NCBI RefSeq assembly: GCF_010731535.1
Contig: NZ_AP022581.1
Coordinates: 2,427,952 to 2,491,951, forward strand
Source of the DNA: Mycobacterium lacus
GTDB lineage: Bacteria > Actinomycetota > Actinomycetes > Mycobacteriales > Mycobacteriaceae
Reading direction: 5' to 3'
DNA length: 64,000 nt
The notes beneath the pieces are model-generated. The model saw only the letters and a list, made by a program, of their open reading frames with translations. It had not been told where the DNA came from and did no database searches. A program made the position numbers and the translations under genes. Positions 9,140 to 18,405 of the stretch are shown in pieces. Position 1 is the stretch's first letter. Each line of letters starts with the position of its first letter.

Positions 9140-9505
9140 GTGAACCATGCTCATGTCGACGCGCAGGTGAAGGCGATCCAGCAACCCGATCGGGTCGTTG
9201 AGTTCCTCGATGGCAGCGTGCGGGTCGCCGTCGAGCTATTGGGAACGGTCGCCGTCGGGCACGGGACCGACCGGCCCGGGTGGAGATGGTCGCTCCACGT
9301 CGCACCAATGACGGGTCGCGCCTCCGGGCACCACGTCGGCGACGTGCTAAGCGGACACATGGTGGTGAGGAGCCGCGCGGGCCTCGAGATCGAAGTTGGC
9401 CCGAACCAGGCGTTTGCCGCAGAACCGGGACACGACGCGTGGGTGCTCGGAGACGAGCCGTGCGTCGCACTTGATTGGTGGCCGATCAGCGACCCATCCT
9501 CCTAG
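9140..9505 (+). CDS. Small cupin-like protein
   Basis: The product of about 121 residues has one beta-barrel pattern: [20 protein letters not shown], then [20 protein letters not shown], then [20 protein letters not shown]. This resembles the two cupin motifs with candidate metal-binding histidines, but a full His set is not certain. GTG 9140 (VNHAHVDAQ) is chosen because the upstream residues look non-coding; GTG 9056 is an alternative. It is divergent from cyp128. M. tuberculosis has a minus-strand hypothetical (Rv2269c) annotated here, which may be an antisense shadow of this gene. Confidence 0.6.
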   Translation: MNHAHVDAQVKAIQQPDRVVEFLDGSVRVAVELLGTVAVGHGTDRPGWRWSLHVAPMTGRASGHHVGDVLSGHMVVRSRAGLEIEVGPNQAFAAEPGHDAWVLGDEPCVALDWWPISDPSS

Positions 9506-9549
9506 GCATTCGACACGCGTTAGACTCCGTCGGGATCAAGGAGGCTGCG

Positions 9550-10092
9550 ATGCGGGGCCGAAGCTGCCGGGCATTGTGCGGACTGGCATTGTGCGGACTG
9601 GCCACAACTGCCGCGCTGGGCGCCTGTGCCGCTAACGGCGTCCATTCAGGTGCCGTCCCGGCGACCACCAAGCCGACAACGGCAGCAGCAACGGCAACGG
9701 CCGCCACCCCCACTAGTGCACCCGCTACGCAAGGCGCGCGGACCAGCAAGTGGATTGACCTGCAAGCCGGCCAGTGCGTGGCGGACCTGCCACCGGCCGA
9801 CTTGAGCCGGGTGACCGTCACCATTGTCGACTGCGCGACAGCGCATTTGGCGGAGGTGTATCTGCGTGCTCCGATGGCCGTCGATACCGCTATCGCCGCA
9901 TTCGCCAATCGCGACTGCACCGCCGGATTTGCCTCCTACACAGGACAATCCGTCGATGGCAGCCCATATTCCGTGACGTACCTCATCGACTCCAATCAAG
10001 ACAGAACCGGGGCCAATCCGGCCCCGAGCACCGTCATCTGCCTGCTGCAAGCCGCGAACGGTCAACTCCTGACCGGCTCCGCGCACCACTGA
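9550..10092 (+). CDS. lppN: LppN-like lipoprotein
   Basis: The product of about 180 residues begins with a basic n-region, a hydrophobic core ([18 protein letters not shown]) and a lipobox ending at Cys, so it should be lipidated and anchored outside the membrane. A flexible Thr/Ala/Pro linker follows ([19 protein letters not shown]), then a domain of about 110 residues with four further cysteines that may form disulfides ([35 protein letters not shown]). The ATG at 9550 has AAGGAGG just upstream. Position and size match Rv2270 (LppN). Function unknown. Confidence 0.82.
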   Translation: MRGRSCRALCGLALCGLATTAALGACAANGVHSGAVPATTKPTTAAATATAATPTSAPATQGARTSKWIDLQAGQCVADLPPADLSRVTVTIVDCATAHLAEVYLRAPMAVDTAIAAFANRDCTAGFASYTGQSVDGSPYSVTYLIDSNQDRTGANPAPSTVICLLQAANGQLLTGSAHH

Positions 10093-10099
10093 CTTCGTG

Positions 10100-10399
10100 A
10101 TGGCTACCCCACCCGACAAGGAGCGACGCCGCCAGCTTCGCGACGCCTACAAGAATGCCGAGAGCGCGGCGCGCACCTCATTGATCCAGGTCGACCAATA
10201 CCAGCTTCAGCAGCTGCTGGACCACGTCGATGAGCGGCTCGGGGCAGAGCCCTGTGACCACACAACCCGGCACGCCGAGCAATGGGCCGAGTCGCACCGG
10301 ATCGACTGGTCGGCCCTGGCCGAGGGCCTGCGGGAGTTTGGTGGTTACTGCGACTGCGAGATCGTGCTGAATGTCCAACCCGGCGAGATCTTCGACTAG
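10100..10399 (+). CDS. DUF2695 protein, Rv2271-like
   Basis: The 99-residue soluble protein has a basic N-terminal helix (DKERRRQLRDAYKNAESAAR) and a C-terminal motif CDHTTRHAEQWAE ... GGYCDCEIVLNV, in which Cys and His residues could bind a metal. Size and sequence match Rv2271, which carries DUF2695. It starts seven bases after lppN, so co-transcription is likely. ATG 10100 is chosen over the adjacent GTG 10097. Biochemical function unknown. Confidence 0.75.
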   Translation: MATPPDKERRRQLRDAYKNAESAARTSLIQVDQYQLQQLLDHVDERLGAEPCDHTTRHAEQWAESHRIDWSALAEGLREFGGYCDCEIVLNVQPGEIFD

Positions 10400-10456
10400 T
10401 GGGCCTGGCCGACGATCACCGGGCGGGTCGCGCACCATGGCGGCCGATCACCGAAA

Positions 10457-11980
10457 TCAGCTGTCCGGCAATGCCTCCCATCGCGTTCGATAGCCATCCG
10501 GCACTTCCCCACTCATCCCATTAATCCCGGCCTGGCCCACCAGCTTCCCGCCGGCACCGCCGCTGCCACCGGCGCCCGACACATGTCCCGTTCCCCCGTT
10601 GCCGCCGTTGCCGCCGTTGCCGATCATCGACGCGTTGCCGCCATCTCCGCCGTCACCGCCGCTGATCGCGCCGGCGCCGCCGTCACCGCCGTTGCCACCG
10701 TCGCCGATCAACCCGGCATCGCCACCGTTGCCACCCGCTCCGCCATGGCCAGTAAAACCATTCCCACCCGCGCCACCCGAGCCGCCGTTGCCGAATAGAT
10801 GGCCGGCGTTTCCGCCAGTGCCACCGCTACCGCCATCGGTGACGCCGAAACCGCCGTCACCACCGGCACCGCCGTTGCCCGCGAGCCAGGCCCCACTGCC
10901 GCCGTCGCCGCCGTTGCCACCGTGGCAGTCGCCGCCGACTCCGCCGAACCCGCCATTACCGCCGTCACCGGACAACCAGCCGGCGTTACCGCCGGCCCCT
11001 CCGCTGCCACCGCTGCTGTTACCGTATCCGCCCGCACCGCCGTCGCCCCCGTTCCCGGACAGCAAACCGGCGTTGCCGCCGGCCCCGCCGTTGCCCCCGT
11101 TGTTGACGGTGCCCGCTCCACCAGCGCCACCGTCACCGCCGTTACCGGAAAGCCAGCCACCGTTGCCCCCGGATCCACCAGCGCCACCGGAGCCGGAAGG
11201 CCCGCCGACTCCCCCGGCCCCGCCGTCGCCGCCCGAGCCGGAAAGCCATGCGTTGCCGCCCGCCCCGCCGGCTCCGCCACCGCCCACGCCGGACCCGCCC
11301 GCCCCGCCGGTGCCCCCGGTGCCGAAAAGTCCGCCGGTTCCGCCGGTTCCACCGGCACCGCCCATGCCGGTCATCGAAGTCCCCCCGGCCCCACCGGCAC
11401 CGCCGGAGCCAAACAACCCTCCGGCGCCGCCGGAGCCGCCGGCCCCGCCGGCGCCGCTTGCCGAGGCTCCACCTGCCCCGCCGGCGCCACCGGAGCCGAA
11501 TAGCCCAGCGTCACCCCCGTTGCCGCCGGGCTGGCCGGGCGCGCCTGATCCGCCGTTACCGCCGTTGCCCCACAAGATTCCGCCATTCCCGCCGTTCTGC
11601 CCCGTCCCCGGGGCCCCGTTGGCGCCGTTCCCAATCAGCGGCCGCCCGAACAGATATTCGGTCGGTTCATTGATGACGTGCAGGGCATTCTGCTCGGCGT
11701 TCTCAAGCTCGGTGGTCACATACTTGATGGCGCCACCATTGAGGGCATCAACAAACTGCTGATGAAGCCATGCGGCGTCCTTGCTAATCGCCTGCCAAAC
11801 TTGGCCGTGCCCGGAAAATAGCGCGGCGAGCGCGGCGGAGACTTCATCGCCGCCCGCGGGAAGTATTCCCGTTGTCGGGGTAGCCACAGCCGCATTCGCC
11901 GCAGCAAGCGCCGAACCGATGTTCGCCAGGTCCGCTGCCGCGGCCTGCAATGCCCCCGGTGTCGCGAACACAAACGACAT
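10457..11980 (-). CDS. PE_PGRS family protein
   Basis: The 507-residue protein starts with a canonical PE domain ([20 protein letters not shown]) of about 95 residues, then the linker [16 protein letters not shown] typical of PE_PGRS proteins, then about 370 residues of Gly-Gly-X/Gly-Ala-Gly repeats. The tail is short and has no extra domain ([20 protein letters not shown]). PE_PGRS proteins are exported by ESX-5 to the mycobacterial cell surface. The ATG at 11980 is preceded by GGAGG five bases away. I recall no PE_PGRS gene at this place in M. tuberculosis, so it is probably a lineage-specific insertion. Confidence 0.93.
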   Translation of the reverse strand: MSFVFATPGALQAAAADLANIGSALAAANAAVATPTTGILPAGGDEVSAALAALFSGHGQVWQAISKDAAWLHQQFVDALNGGAIKYVTTELENAEQNALHVINEPTEYLFGRPLIGNGANGAPGTGQNGGNGGILWGNGGNGGSGAPGQPGGNGGDAGLFGSGGAGGAGGASASGAGGAGGSGGAGGLFGSGGAGGAGGTSMTGMGGAGGTGGTGGLFGTGGTGGAGGSGVGGGGAGGAGGNAWLSGSGGDGGAGGVGGPSGSGGAGGSGGNGGWLSGNGGDGGAGGAGTVNNGGNGGAGGNAGLLSGNGGDGGAGGYGNSSGGSGGAGGNAGWLSGDGGNGGFGGVGGDCHGGNGGDGGSGAWLAGNGGAGGDGGFGVTDGGSGGTGGNAGHLFGNGGSGGAGGNGFTGHGGAGGNGGDAGLIGDGGNGGDGGAGAISGGDGGDGGNASMIGNGGNGGNGGTGHVSGAGGSGGAGGKLVGQAGINGMSGEVPDGYRTRWEALPDS

Positions 11981-12684
11981 GTAGACCTCCAAATTACGCG
12001 AAAGTGCTTGTCCGGCAACGATCCATTCACTCCCCGGACTGCACGCGCCTTCCCCTTTCGCGCAATTGGGGTTGCAACAGCATAGCGGTCCGGCCGCCCG
12101 GCCGCAATCATCACGTCAGTGGGGTGTGGCCGGATTCTGCTGTCGGGGATCATGTTTCGGCTATGAGTTGATCTGCACGTCGTGCGCCGGCCCTCGATCA
12201 GCCTTCTTGTAGACCCGCAGGATATTCACGGCGCCCGAGGGTTGCAAGGCACAGCTGGCCCTGGTAGCCGCGGCCCGGGGACCGCTTGGGAACATCAACG
12301 CCAGCGTCAACGTCGCGGTTGACACGGTAGCTTCCCGGCGAAAAGCACAGTGCACCAAGCCTTTCAAAGCCCGCACATTGCGTGGCATCGGCGATGGCTC
12401 GAGCTTCCCGCGGTTGTTCGGCCAGGGTCCGGATTGCACAAGATGCGCGTTTCCCCGCCGTGGGGTCGGGCGAGCACTTGCACCGGGTACCCGATGAGGA
12501 AGAGGACGGCCACCAGGGCCAGCAGCCACTCCGTACGCTGCTCCCAGGGCTGTTCTTTGGTTTGCCCGGTCGCGTGGCTGGTCTACGACCGGATCATGGC
12601 TAACCGTCTGCGCCGAGTTGCTGACGGCTTCAGGCTAGCCTCCCAGCTGCTCAAGCCGCACACCGTCACCAGGACGAATCTACG
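11981..12684. other. 704-nt gap between PE_PGRS and DUF202 genes, mostly relic DNA
   Basis: No intact gene is supported here. The first 130 bases hold the PE_PGRS leader. The minus strand between about 12,180 and 12,400 shows short protein-like pieces (PGSYRVNRDVDAGVDVP, AVNILRVYKKADRGPAHDVQ) in different frames, possibly a decayed secreted-protein gene, but I cannot name it. The segment at 12,450-12,585 is an ion-channel relic, listed separately. An open minus frame at 12,161-12,529 has no recognisable features. Confidence 0.5.
12450..12585 (-). pseudogene. Fragment of a voltage-gated ion channel N-terminus
   Basis: The minus strand encodes TKEQPWEQRTEWLLALVAVL then FLIGYPVQVLARP, a short N-terminal stretch and first transmembrane helix like those of actinobacterial potassium/ion-transporter proteins. 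The frame has no good start (a TAG lies just upstream of the fragment) and ends without the other helices or the selectivity filter. It is a relic of about 45 codons. Confidence 0.55.
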
Positions 12685-13083
12685 ATGTGCTTCGTGGCCG
12701 AAAACACCGTGTCCGCCGGCGAACCTGGTGCCAACACCGCGACCGAACGCGAGCCCGACTACCGGTTCACCCTGGCCAACGAGCGGACTTTCCTGGCTTG
12801 GCAGCGCACCGCGTTGGGGCTGCTCGCCGCGGCGGTCGCCCTGGTGCAGCTCGTTCCGGAGCTGACGGTCCCCGGCGCGCGCCGTCTGCTCGGCGTCGGG
12901 CTGGCAGTGCTGGCGATCCTCACCAGCGGGATGGGGCTGCTGCGCTGGCAACAAGTGGATCGCGCCATGCGCCGAGGTGAACCCTTGCCCCGCCACCCCA
13001 CGCCGGCCTACCTCGCGGTGGGGCTCAGCGTGGTCGGGCTCATCGCGCTCGGGTTGGTGATCGCCAAGGCGGTGATGGGTTGA
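12685..13083 (+). CDS. DUF202 membrane protein, Rv2272-like
   Basis: The product of about 132 residues carries the DUF202 signature [20 protein letters not shown] followed by three transmembrane helices ([54 protein letters not shown]). It matches Rv2272 and is followed, overlapping, by a second DUF202 gene, so a heteromeric inner-membrane complex is likely. The ATG at 12685 has a weak GGA upstream; GTG 12694 is possible. The domain is also found in the yeast vacuolar transporter chaperone, but the bacterial role is unknown. Confidence 0.82.
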   Translation: MCFVAENTVSAGEPGANTATEREPDYRFTLANERTFLAWQRTALGLLAAAVALVQLVPELTVPGARRLLGVGLAVLAILTSGMGLLRWQQVDRAMRRGEPLPRHPTPAYLAVGLSVVGLIALGLVIAKAVMG

Positions 13084-13415
13084 CCGGCTCGACGGCCACG
13101 GGCGATCGTCGGTATCGCGAGACACAGGCGGCGAGGACGGCACTGGCCTGGACGCGCACGTCGTTCGCGTTCTTGGCCAACGGCGCGCTGCTGAGCGTCA
13201 AGTACCTGCATGGCCGTGAGATGCCGGCGAGGTTGATCCCGGCGTTACTGGCTGCCGCGGTGGCGTTGGGTACCTACATCATCGCTGTGCGACGCCAGCG
13301 GACGCTGCAGCAGGAGCAGACCCCGACGCGGATCACCCCCCGCCGCCAGGTGTACGTCATCGGGTTAGCCGTGGTGGTGCTCGTCCTCGTGACTATGGTT
13401 TCCCAGGTGATCTAG
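13080..13415 (+). CDS. DUF202 membrane protein, Rv2273-like
   Basis: The 111-residue partner of the preceding gene has its own DUF202 motif ([20 protein letters not shown]) and three transmembrane helices. The TTG start at 13080 overlaps the upstream TGA (TTGA), which indicates translational coupling. Order, size and overlap match Rv2272-Rv2273. The last helix ([19 protein letters not shown]) ends almost at the C-terminus. Confidence 0.8.
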   Translation: MTGSTATGDRRYRETQAARTALAWTRTSFAFLANGALLSVKYLHGREMPARLIPALLAAAVALGTYIIAVRRQRTLQQEQTPTRITPRRQVYVIGLAVVVLVLVTMVSQVI

Positions 13416-13493
13416 GCGCAACCTGGAACGTTGGGCTTACCGCACCCTCGTGATCCGCATGGCGGAGCCTTATGAGTCCGATCGGTGGAGCGA

Positions 13494-13519
13494 TTGTGTC
13501 CCCTCTTCGGCGGACACAA
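13494..13519. promoter_or_regulatory. Dyad upstream of the cyclodityrosine operon
   Basis: TTGTGTCC (13494-13501) and GGACACAA (13512-13519) form a perfect 8-bp inverted repeat with a 10-nt spacer, 117 bases before the CDPS start. The 10-mer GTCCGATCGG also occurs twice around it, at 13476-13485 and 13537-13546. These look like operator elements for the operon, but no regulator is identified. A hairpin in the leader RNA is the alternative. Confidence 0.4.
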
Positions 13520-13635
13520 CATCCCACCCGGGCGGGGTCCGATCGGGCCATAGACATCGCCAAATCACCCCGTCACCCTGGTCAGTGGCCTCAACGTCGA
13601 GCGTCGACACCTGCCCCTGCGGCTCAAGGAAAACT

Positions 13636-14427
13636 ATGACTTGTGTGACTGCCGAACCGGAGCTCCCGAGCTCGGCAGCGGGCGACTCGCATAGCCCCCG
13701 GTTTCAGCTGGGCCGGCGTGTTCCGGAGGCCATCCCACAGGAAGGGTTTCTGGTTCAGCCCTTCACCCAGCAATGTCAGGTCATCCACACCGAGGGAGAT
13801 CATGCTGTCATCGGGGTATCTCCGGGGAACAGCTACTTCTCGCGTCAGCGCATACGGGATCTCGGAATCTGGGGGCTCGCGAATTTCGATCGAGTGGACT
13901 TCGTCTACACCGACATCCACGTCGCCGAGAGTTTCGAAGCGCTAGGCGATTCTGCGATCGAAGCCCGGCGGAAAGCGGTCAAGAACATACGCGGTGTCCG
14001 GGCCAAGATCGCCGCCACGGTGGATGAGCTCGATCCGGCAGGGAGCCGGCTGTCCGCCCGTCCGATGTCGGAATTCCAGTCCAACGAGGCATATCGGCAA
14101 CTGCACGGGGACCTGCTCGCACGCCTGGACGGCGACGAGGACTTCCGCGTCGTCTGCCAAGACCTGGTGCGGCGCTTCCTGTCCACGAAAGTGGCTCCGC
14201 GGCAGGAGCCGACAGCTGCTCAGGAGCAGGTGTGCCTGAATTACATTTGCGCCGAAGCCCCGTTGTTCCTCGACACACCCGCGATTCTCGGAGTGCCGTC
14301 GTCGTTGAATTGCTACCACCAGTCGCTGCCGATGGCCGAGATGCTCTACGCCCGAGGATCGGGATTACGAGCATCGCGCAATCAGGGCCACGCCATTGTC
14401 ACCCCTGACGGGAGCCCCGCCAAATGA
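13636..14427 (+). CDS. Cyclodityrosine synthase (tRNA-dependent cyclodipeptide synthase)
   Basis: The 263-residue protein is clearly related to M. tuberculosis Rv2275. It would take two tyrosyl-tRNAs and make cyclo(Tyr-Tyr) by a ping-pong mechanism. The nucleophilic serine lies in [15 protein letters not shown] at residue 62, equal to Ser88 of the 289-residue Rv2275 after allowing for 26 fewer N-terminal residues. The conserved tail [20 protein letters not shown] is present. The ATG at 13636 has AAGGA five bases upstream. It overlaps cyp121 by four bases (ATGA), so the two are one operon. Confidence 0.93.
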   Translation: MTCVTAEPELPSSAAGDSHSPRFQLGRRVPEAIPQEGFLVQPFTQQCQVIHTEGDHAVIGVSPGNSYFSRQRIRDLGIWGLANFDRVDFVYTDIHVAESFEALGDSAIEARRKAVKNIRGVRAKIAATVDELDPAGSRLSARPMSEFQSNEAYRQLHGDLLARLDGDEDFRVVCQDLVRRFLSTKVAPRQEPTAAQEQVCLNYICAEAPLFLDTPAILGVPSSLNCYHQSLPMAEMLYARGSGLRASRNQGHAIVTPDGSPAK

Positions 14428-15614
14428 CCGCCACCGTTCTCCTCGACGTCCCATTCTCGGCACGCGGGGACCGGATTCCCGACGAAGTCGCCGAATTACG
14501 AACCCGCGAGCCCGTCCGTAAGGTACGAACCGTTGCCGGCGCCGAAGCCTGGCTCGTCTCCTCGTATGCACTGTGCACGCAGGTGCTGGAGGATCGGCGC
14601 TTCTCGATGAAAGAAACCGCCGCTCCCGGTGCTCCCCGCCTCAACGCGCTGACCGTTCCACCCGAAGTGGTCAACAACATGGGAAACATTGCCGACGCGG
14701 GCCTGCGCAAGGCGGTGATGAAGGCGATCACACCGAAGGCCCCCGGTGTGGAGCAATTCCTGCGCGACACGGCAAACTCGCTGCTGGACAACCTGATTGC
14801 CGAGGGCGCGCCAGCCGATCTGCGCAATGACTTCGCCGACCCGTTGGCCACCGCGCTGCACTGCAAGGTCCTGGGCATCCCGCAAGAAGACGGCCCGAAG
14901 CTGTTGCGCAGCTTGAGTTTCGCTTTCATGAGTTCGGCCGATCCCATCCCCGCCGCGAAGATCAACTGGGATCGCGACATCGAATACATGGCCGGTCTCT
15001 TGGACAACCCTAACGTCACGACCGGACTCATGGGCGAACTGTCCAGGCTCCGAAAAGATCCCAGCTACTCACATGTCTCCGACGAGCTGTTCGCCACGGT
15101 CGGCGTCACCTTCTTCGGCGCCGGAGTGATCTCGACTGGCTGCTTCCTCACCACGGCGCTGATATCGCTGATCCAGCACCCGCGCCTGCGGAGCCTGCTG
15201 CGTGAAAAGCCGGAACTGATCCCGGCCGGTGTGGAGGAGCTGCTGCGGATCAATCTCTCCTTCGCCGACGGGCTACCACGCCTGGCCACCGCCGACATCC
15301 AGGTCGGCGACGTGCTGGTGCGCAAGGGGGAGCTGGTGCTGGTGCTGATCGAGGGTGCCAACCTCGATCCCGACCACTTCCCGAACCCGGAGAAGATCGA
15401 GCTCGACCGGCCGAACCCCACCTCTCACCTTGCGTTCGGCCGCGGCCAACACACCTGCCCTGGATCAGCTCTCGGCCGCCGCCACGCACAAATCGGCATC
15501 GAGACGCTGCTGCACAAGATACCGGGCTTCGACCTGGCCGTGCCGATCGACCAACTGGTCTGGCGCACCCGGTTCCAAAGACGCGTCCCCGAACGCCTGC
15601 CGGTGCTCTGGTAG
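14424..15614 (+). CDS. cyp121: Cytochrome P450 CYP121, mycocyclosin synthase
   Basis: The 396-residue P450 has exactly the length of Rv2276. The haem loop is [10 protein letters not shown] with Cys345, the same residue number as in M. tuberculosis. The ExxR motif is in [11 protein letters not shown]; the I-helix is atypical ([13 protein letters not shown]) and lacks the usual acid-alcohol pair, as in CYP121. It couples the two tyrosines of cyclodityrosine carbon to carbon, giving mycocyclosin. It is translationally coupled to the CDPS gene. CYP121 is essential in M. tuberculosis and is a studied azole target. Confidence 0.95.
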   Translation: MTATVLLDVPFSARGDRIPDEVAELRTREPVRKVRTVAGAEAWLVSSYALCTQVLEDRRFSMKETAAPGAPRLNALTVPPEVVNNMGNIADAGLRKAVMKAITPKAPGVEQFLRDTANSLLDNLIAEGAPADLRNDFADPLATALHCKVLGIPQEDGPKLLRSLSFAFMSSADPIPAAKINWDRDIEYMAGLLDNPNVTTGLMGELSRLRKDPSYSHVSDELFATVGVTFFGAGVISTGCFLTTALISLIQHPRLRSLLREKPELIPAGVEELLRINLSFADGLPRLATADIQVGDVLVRKGELVLVLIEGANLDPDHFPNPEKIELDRPNPTSHLAFGRGQHTCPGSALGRRHAQIGIETLLHKIPGFDLAVPIDQLVWRTRFQRRVPERLPVLW

Positions 15615-15633
15615 GCCCGCAAGCTTGATCCGG

Positions 15634-15691
15634 TGAGCAGACGCAGAATCGCACCGGCGAGGCCCTCGCGGTGCGATTCTGCGTCTGCTCG
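15634..15691 (+). terminator. Perfect 21-bp hairpin after cyp121
   Basis: GAGCAGACGCAGAATCGCACC (15635-15655, 21 positions) is exactly complementary to 15670-15690, and the loop itself can pair further (GCGAG/CTCGC). It directly follows the operon. The outer arm GAGCAGACGCA is shared with the hairpin at 651, so these are members of one palindromic family. Terminator function is inferred. Confidence 0.65.
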
Positions 15692-15837
15692 CGGTGGGCT
15701 TTACGGCGGCCGGGGCGGCAGCCCGGCCAGCCACGCGTCCGAAAGCAGATCGAGCATGACCGGGCCCGGCAAGCTGCCGGTCACCTTCACCCGGGTGGGG
15801 GCACGTCGCGCCCCTGGCGAGCCGTTACAGTGTCGTC

Positions 15838-17223
15838 ATGAGCGACTTGACGGCGCGATTTGCCCAGATCGTCGGCACCGACAACGTGCTGACCGGCGAC
15901 GCGATTTCCGAGGACTACTCGCACGACGAGGAGTTGACCGCGCCGCCGCAGCAGCCGGCGTACCTCGCCAAGCCGGCGAGCGCAGAAGAGGTCGCGCAGC
16001 TGCTGCTGGCCGCCTCAGAGCACGGGGTGCCGGTGACGGCCCGCGGGTCCGGGTGCGGTTTGTCGGGTGCGGCGCGGCCGCTGCGGGGTGGGCTGCTGAT
16101 CTCTTTCGACCGCATGAACGCGGTCTTGGAGGTCGACACCGTCAACCAGGTCGCCGTTGTCCAGCCCGGGGTGACGTTGACCGAGCTGGACGCCGCGACC
16201 CTCGACGCCGGCCTGCGGTACACCGTTTACCCCGGCGAGCTGTCCTCCAGCGTCGGCGGAAACGTCGGAACGAACGCCGGCGGGATGCGCGCGGTCAAAT
16301 ACGGGGTAGCCCGCCATAACGTGCTCGGGTTGCAGGCGGTGCTGCCGACCGGCGAGATCATCCGAACCGGCGGCAAGATCGCCAAGGTGTCCACGGGCTA
16401 CGACCTGACCCAGCTGATCATCGGCTCCGAAGGCACCCTGGCTTTGGTCACCGAGGTGATCGTCAAGCTGCACCCGCGGCTCGACGATAGCGCCACCCTG
16501 CTCGCCCCGTTCGCCGACTTCGACCAGGTCATGGCGGCCGTGCCCAAGATCCTCGCCAGCGGGCTCGGGCCCTACATCCTGGAGTACATCGACAACGTGT
16601 CGATGGCCGCACTCGTTGCCACCCAGGACCTGGAGCTAGGCATTCCCGACAGCATCCGCGACAGCTGCGAGGCGTATCTCGTTGTGGCGCTTGAGAACCG
16701 TAGTGCCAGCCGAGTGCTCGAAGATGTCGAGACCGCCGGTGAAATGCTCGCCGAGCTGGGTGCGGTCGATGTCTACGTGCTGGAAGGAAGTGCGGCACGC
16801 AAGCTGATCGAGGGGCGCGAGAAGGCATTTTGGGCGGCAAAGGCGGCCGGCGCGGATGACATCATCGACACCGTGGTTCCCCGCGCGGCGATGCCGAAGT
16901 TCCTTGCCACCGCACGCGGTCTAGCGTCGGCCGCCGGCGGTGGCGCCGCCGGCTGCGGGCACGCCGGCGACGGCAATGTACACATGGCCATCGTGTGCAA
17001 GGATCCGGACAAGAGAAAGCAGCTGATGGCTGACATCTTCGCGCTCGCAATGGAATTGGGCGGCGCGATCTCGGGCGAACACGGCGTCGGTCGCGCGAAA
17101 ACCCCTTACTTCCTGGAGCTCGAAGACCCGGCCAAGATAGCCCTCATGCGCCGAATCAAGCGGAGCTTCGACCCAGCGGGCATCCTCAACCCCGGTGTTG
17201 TCTTCGCCGCAGAGCAAGCATGA
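15838..17223 (+). CDS. FAD-linked oxidase, glycolate/D-lactate oxidase GlcD type
   Basis: The 461-residue flavoenzyme matches Rv2280. The N-terminal FAD_binding_4 domain shows PVTARGSGCGLSGAARPLRG and SVGGNVGTNAGGMRAVKYGV, which hold the FAD pyrophosphate. The C-terminal FAD-oxidase domain has the metal/substrate motifs GCGHAGDGNVHMAIV and SGEHGVGRAKTPYF. These enzymes oxidise 2-hydroxy acids such as glycolate, D-lactate or D-2-hydroxyglutarate. The gene stands alone between the hairpin and a convergent operon. Substrate not determined by sequence. Confidence 0.88.
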   Translation: MSDLTARFAQIVGTDNVLTGDAISEDYSHDEELTAPPQQPAYLAKPASAEEVAQLLLAASEHGVPVTARGSGCGLSGAARPLRGGLLISFDRMNAVLEVDTVNQVAVVQPGVTLTELDAATLDAGLRYTVYPGELSSSVGGNVGTNAGGMRAVKYGVARHNVLGLQAVLPTGEIIRTGGKIAKVSTGYDLTQLIIGSEGTLALVTEVIVKLHPRLDDSATLLAPFADFDQVMAAVPKILASGLGPYILEYIDNVSMAALVATQDLELGIPDSIRDSCEAYLVVALENRSASRVLEDVETAGEMLAELGAVDVYVLEGSAARKLIEGREKAFWAAKAAGADDIIDTVVPRAAMPKFLATARGLASAAGGGAAGCGHAGDGNVHMAIVCKDPDKRKQLMADIFALAMELGGAISGEHGVGRAKTPYFLELEDPAKIALMRRIKRSFDPAGILNPGVVFAAEQA

Positions 17224-17235
17224 GAAGACGCCACC

Positions 17236-17907
17236 CTATGTTGACAGGACGTTGTCGAGCTCCCGCAGCGCTGCCGCGACCCGTGCGGTGCCGTACTCGG
17301 CGCAGAAGCGGACAACGTCACGGACGTCGTCCTTGCTGAGACCAGCATCGAGCGCGAGTTCGACGTGCCAATGGAAAGATTCGTCAAGGGTCTGCTGGCC
17401 GACATCGGAGGTAAGCGCCATGATGGCGCGTTCTCGCCTGCTCAGTAGGTCCTCCGACCACGCGCGAGAGGTCTGCCACTCCTGGAATCTGGTGGTCCAT
17501 TCGTCGGTGGTGTCGAGGCGTCTCATAACGTTATCCACCGCGCCAGGCGTCGGCTTCTCGCCGAGATCGCTTGTGTCCATGCCGATTTCGGTTGCGACCT
17601 CCTTGAGCCGGGCGAGCGCGTCCGCCGCGGCCGGATAACCCGAGTGGGGCGCAATAAACCGGATCGCGGCCAACGGGTCGGCGTAGGCGACACCGTGCAT
17701 CTTGGCCGCGGTGAGGTGCATACGGAAAGCCAGCCCCGTGTGTGAACGGCAAACATCCAGGGTCAGGTTCTGCAATAGCTTTTCCCGGATGCTCGTACCG
17801 GGCAGTCCGAACGTGAATGCGACCACGTCGAGTGCGAGCTTCTCGAACTGCGGGTCTACTTCTCCCAGGGGACTGCTCGGTAGGTCCACCGTCATCGGGC
17901 TCACCAT
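17236..17907 (-). CDS. Carboxymuconolactone decarboxylase (AhpD)-like protein
   Basis: The 223-residue all-helical protein has two repeats resembling the CMD/AhpD fold: CRSHTGLAFRMHLTAAKMHG with the following helix, and FHWHVELALDAGLSKDDVRD followed by VVRFCAEYGTARVAAALREL. The CxxC redox motif of true AhpD is absent, so peroxidase activity is doubtful; a lyase or hydrolase role is equally possible. The start overlaps the stop of the upstream Ddn-like gene, so the two are co-transcribed leftward, divergent from a TetR gene. Confidence 0.68.
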   Translation of the reverse strand: MVSPMTVDLPSSPLGEVDPQFEKLALDVVAFTFGLPGTSIREKLLQNLTLDVCRSHTGLAFRMHLTAAKMHGVAYADPLAAIRFIAPHSGYPAAADALARLKEVATEIGMDTSDLGEKPTPGAVDNVMRRLDTTDEWTTRFQEWQTSRAWSEDLLSRRERAIMALTSDVGQQTLDESFHWHVELALDAGLSKDDVRDVVRFCAEYGTARVAAALRELDNVLST

Positions 17908-18320
17908 TATCTTTCAACCGTGACAACGGAATTCAGTTCGCGTACGACGTCGAGCTTGAGGAACTCGGGCGCCTTGATCACCCTGCGGAGCATGAACCGG
18001 ATGAACGGCGGCATGTCGGTCGCATTTTCGTCGCGAAAGAGCGTCGGGGCGCTGAGCAGGTAGTGTCGCCCCCTGGTCCGCAGTTCACAGCCGCCCGCGG
18101 CGAGGACATTGCGAACCCAATCGGTATTGGGTCCGTAGGTCAGCGCGATCACAAATCCGTTGCGGCGGCGGAAGACCCACAGTGGGGTGCGGAAGGTGCT
18201 CCCCGATTTGCGCCCGCGATGGATGACGACCCCCCATCCCGGCGCCCATGGGGCGATGTACTTAGTGAGGCGATTGAGACCGATCTTGTTGGCCCGAGCG
18301 ACCCATCGTGGTGTAGGCAT
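17907..18320 (-). CDS. F420-dependent nitroreductase/quinone reductase family protein (Ddn-like)
   Basis: The 137-residue split-barrel protein has the family pattern IHRGRKSGSTFRTPLWVFRR, GFVIALTYGPNTDWVRNVLA and GGCELRTRGRHYLLSAPTLF. Members bind deazaflavin F420 and reduce quinones or nitro compounds; in mycobacteria they include Ddn, which activates pretomanid. The gene leads a two-gene operon with the CMD-like gene (1-nt stop/start overlap) and is divergent from a TetR gene 85 bases away, which probably controls it. Confidence 0.82.
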   Translation of the reverse strand: MPTPRWVARANKIGLNRLTKYIAPWAPGWGVVIHRGRKSGSTFRTPLWVFRRRNGFVIALTYGPNTDWVRNVLAAGGCELRTRGRHYLLSAPTLFRDENATDMPPFIRFMLRRVIKAPEFLKLDVVRELNSVVTVER

Positions 18321-18405
18321 CTCATTAAACTCCTCACTCGTGGAATTTATAGAGGCAGGCTACCGCCGGCGGAGACGGAAGTCAACGACTGTAGAATTTC
18401 GGGAT

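Noticed and set aside
8910..9470. Minus-strand ORF overlapping the start of cyp128 and the cupin gene
   Set aside because: Arginine-rich shadow frame; the plus-strand cupin-like frame has better protein character.
10560..11600. Regular repeats that might be a CRISPR array
   Set aside because: These are the in-frame PGRS repeats of the PE_PGRS gene, with no constant spacers or cas genes.
10599..11762. Long plus-strand proline-rich frame (387 codons)
   Set aside because: It is the exact antisense of the PE_PGRS repeat region; GGX repeats read backwards give Pro-rich frames.
12161..12529. Minus-strand hypothetical ORF of 122 codons
   Set aside because: Contains pieces of protein-like sequence in more than one frame and no good start; treated as relic DNA.
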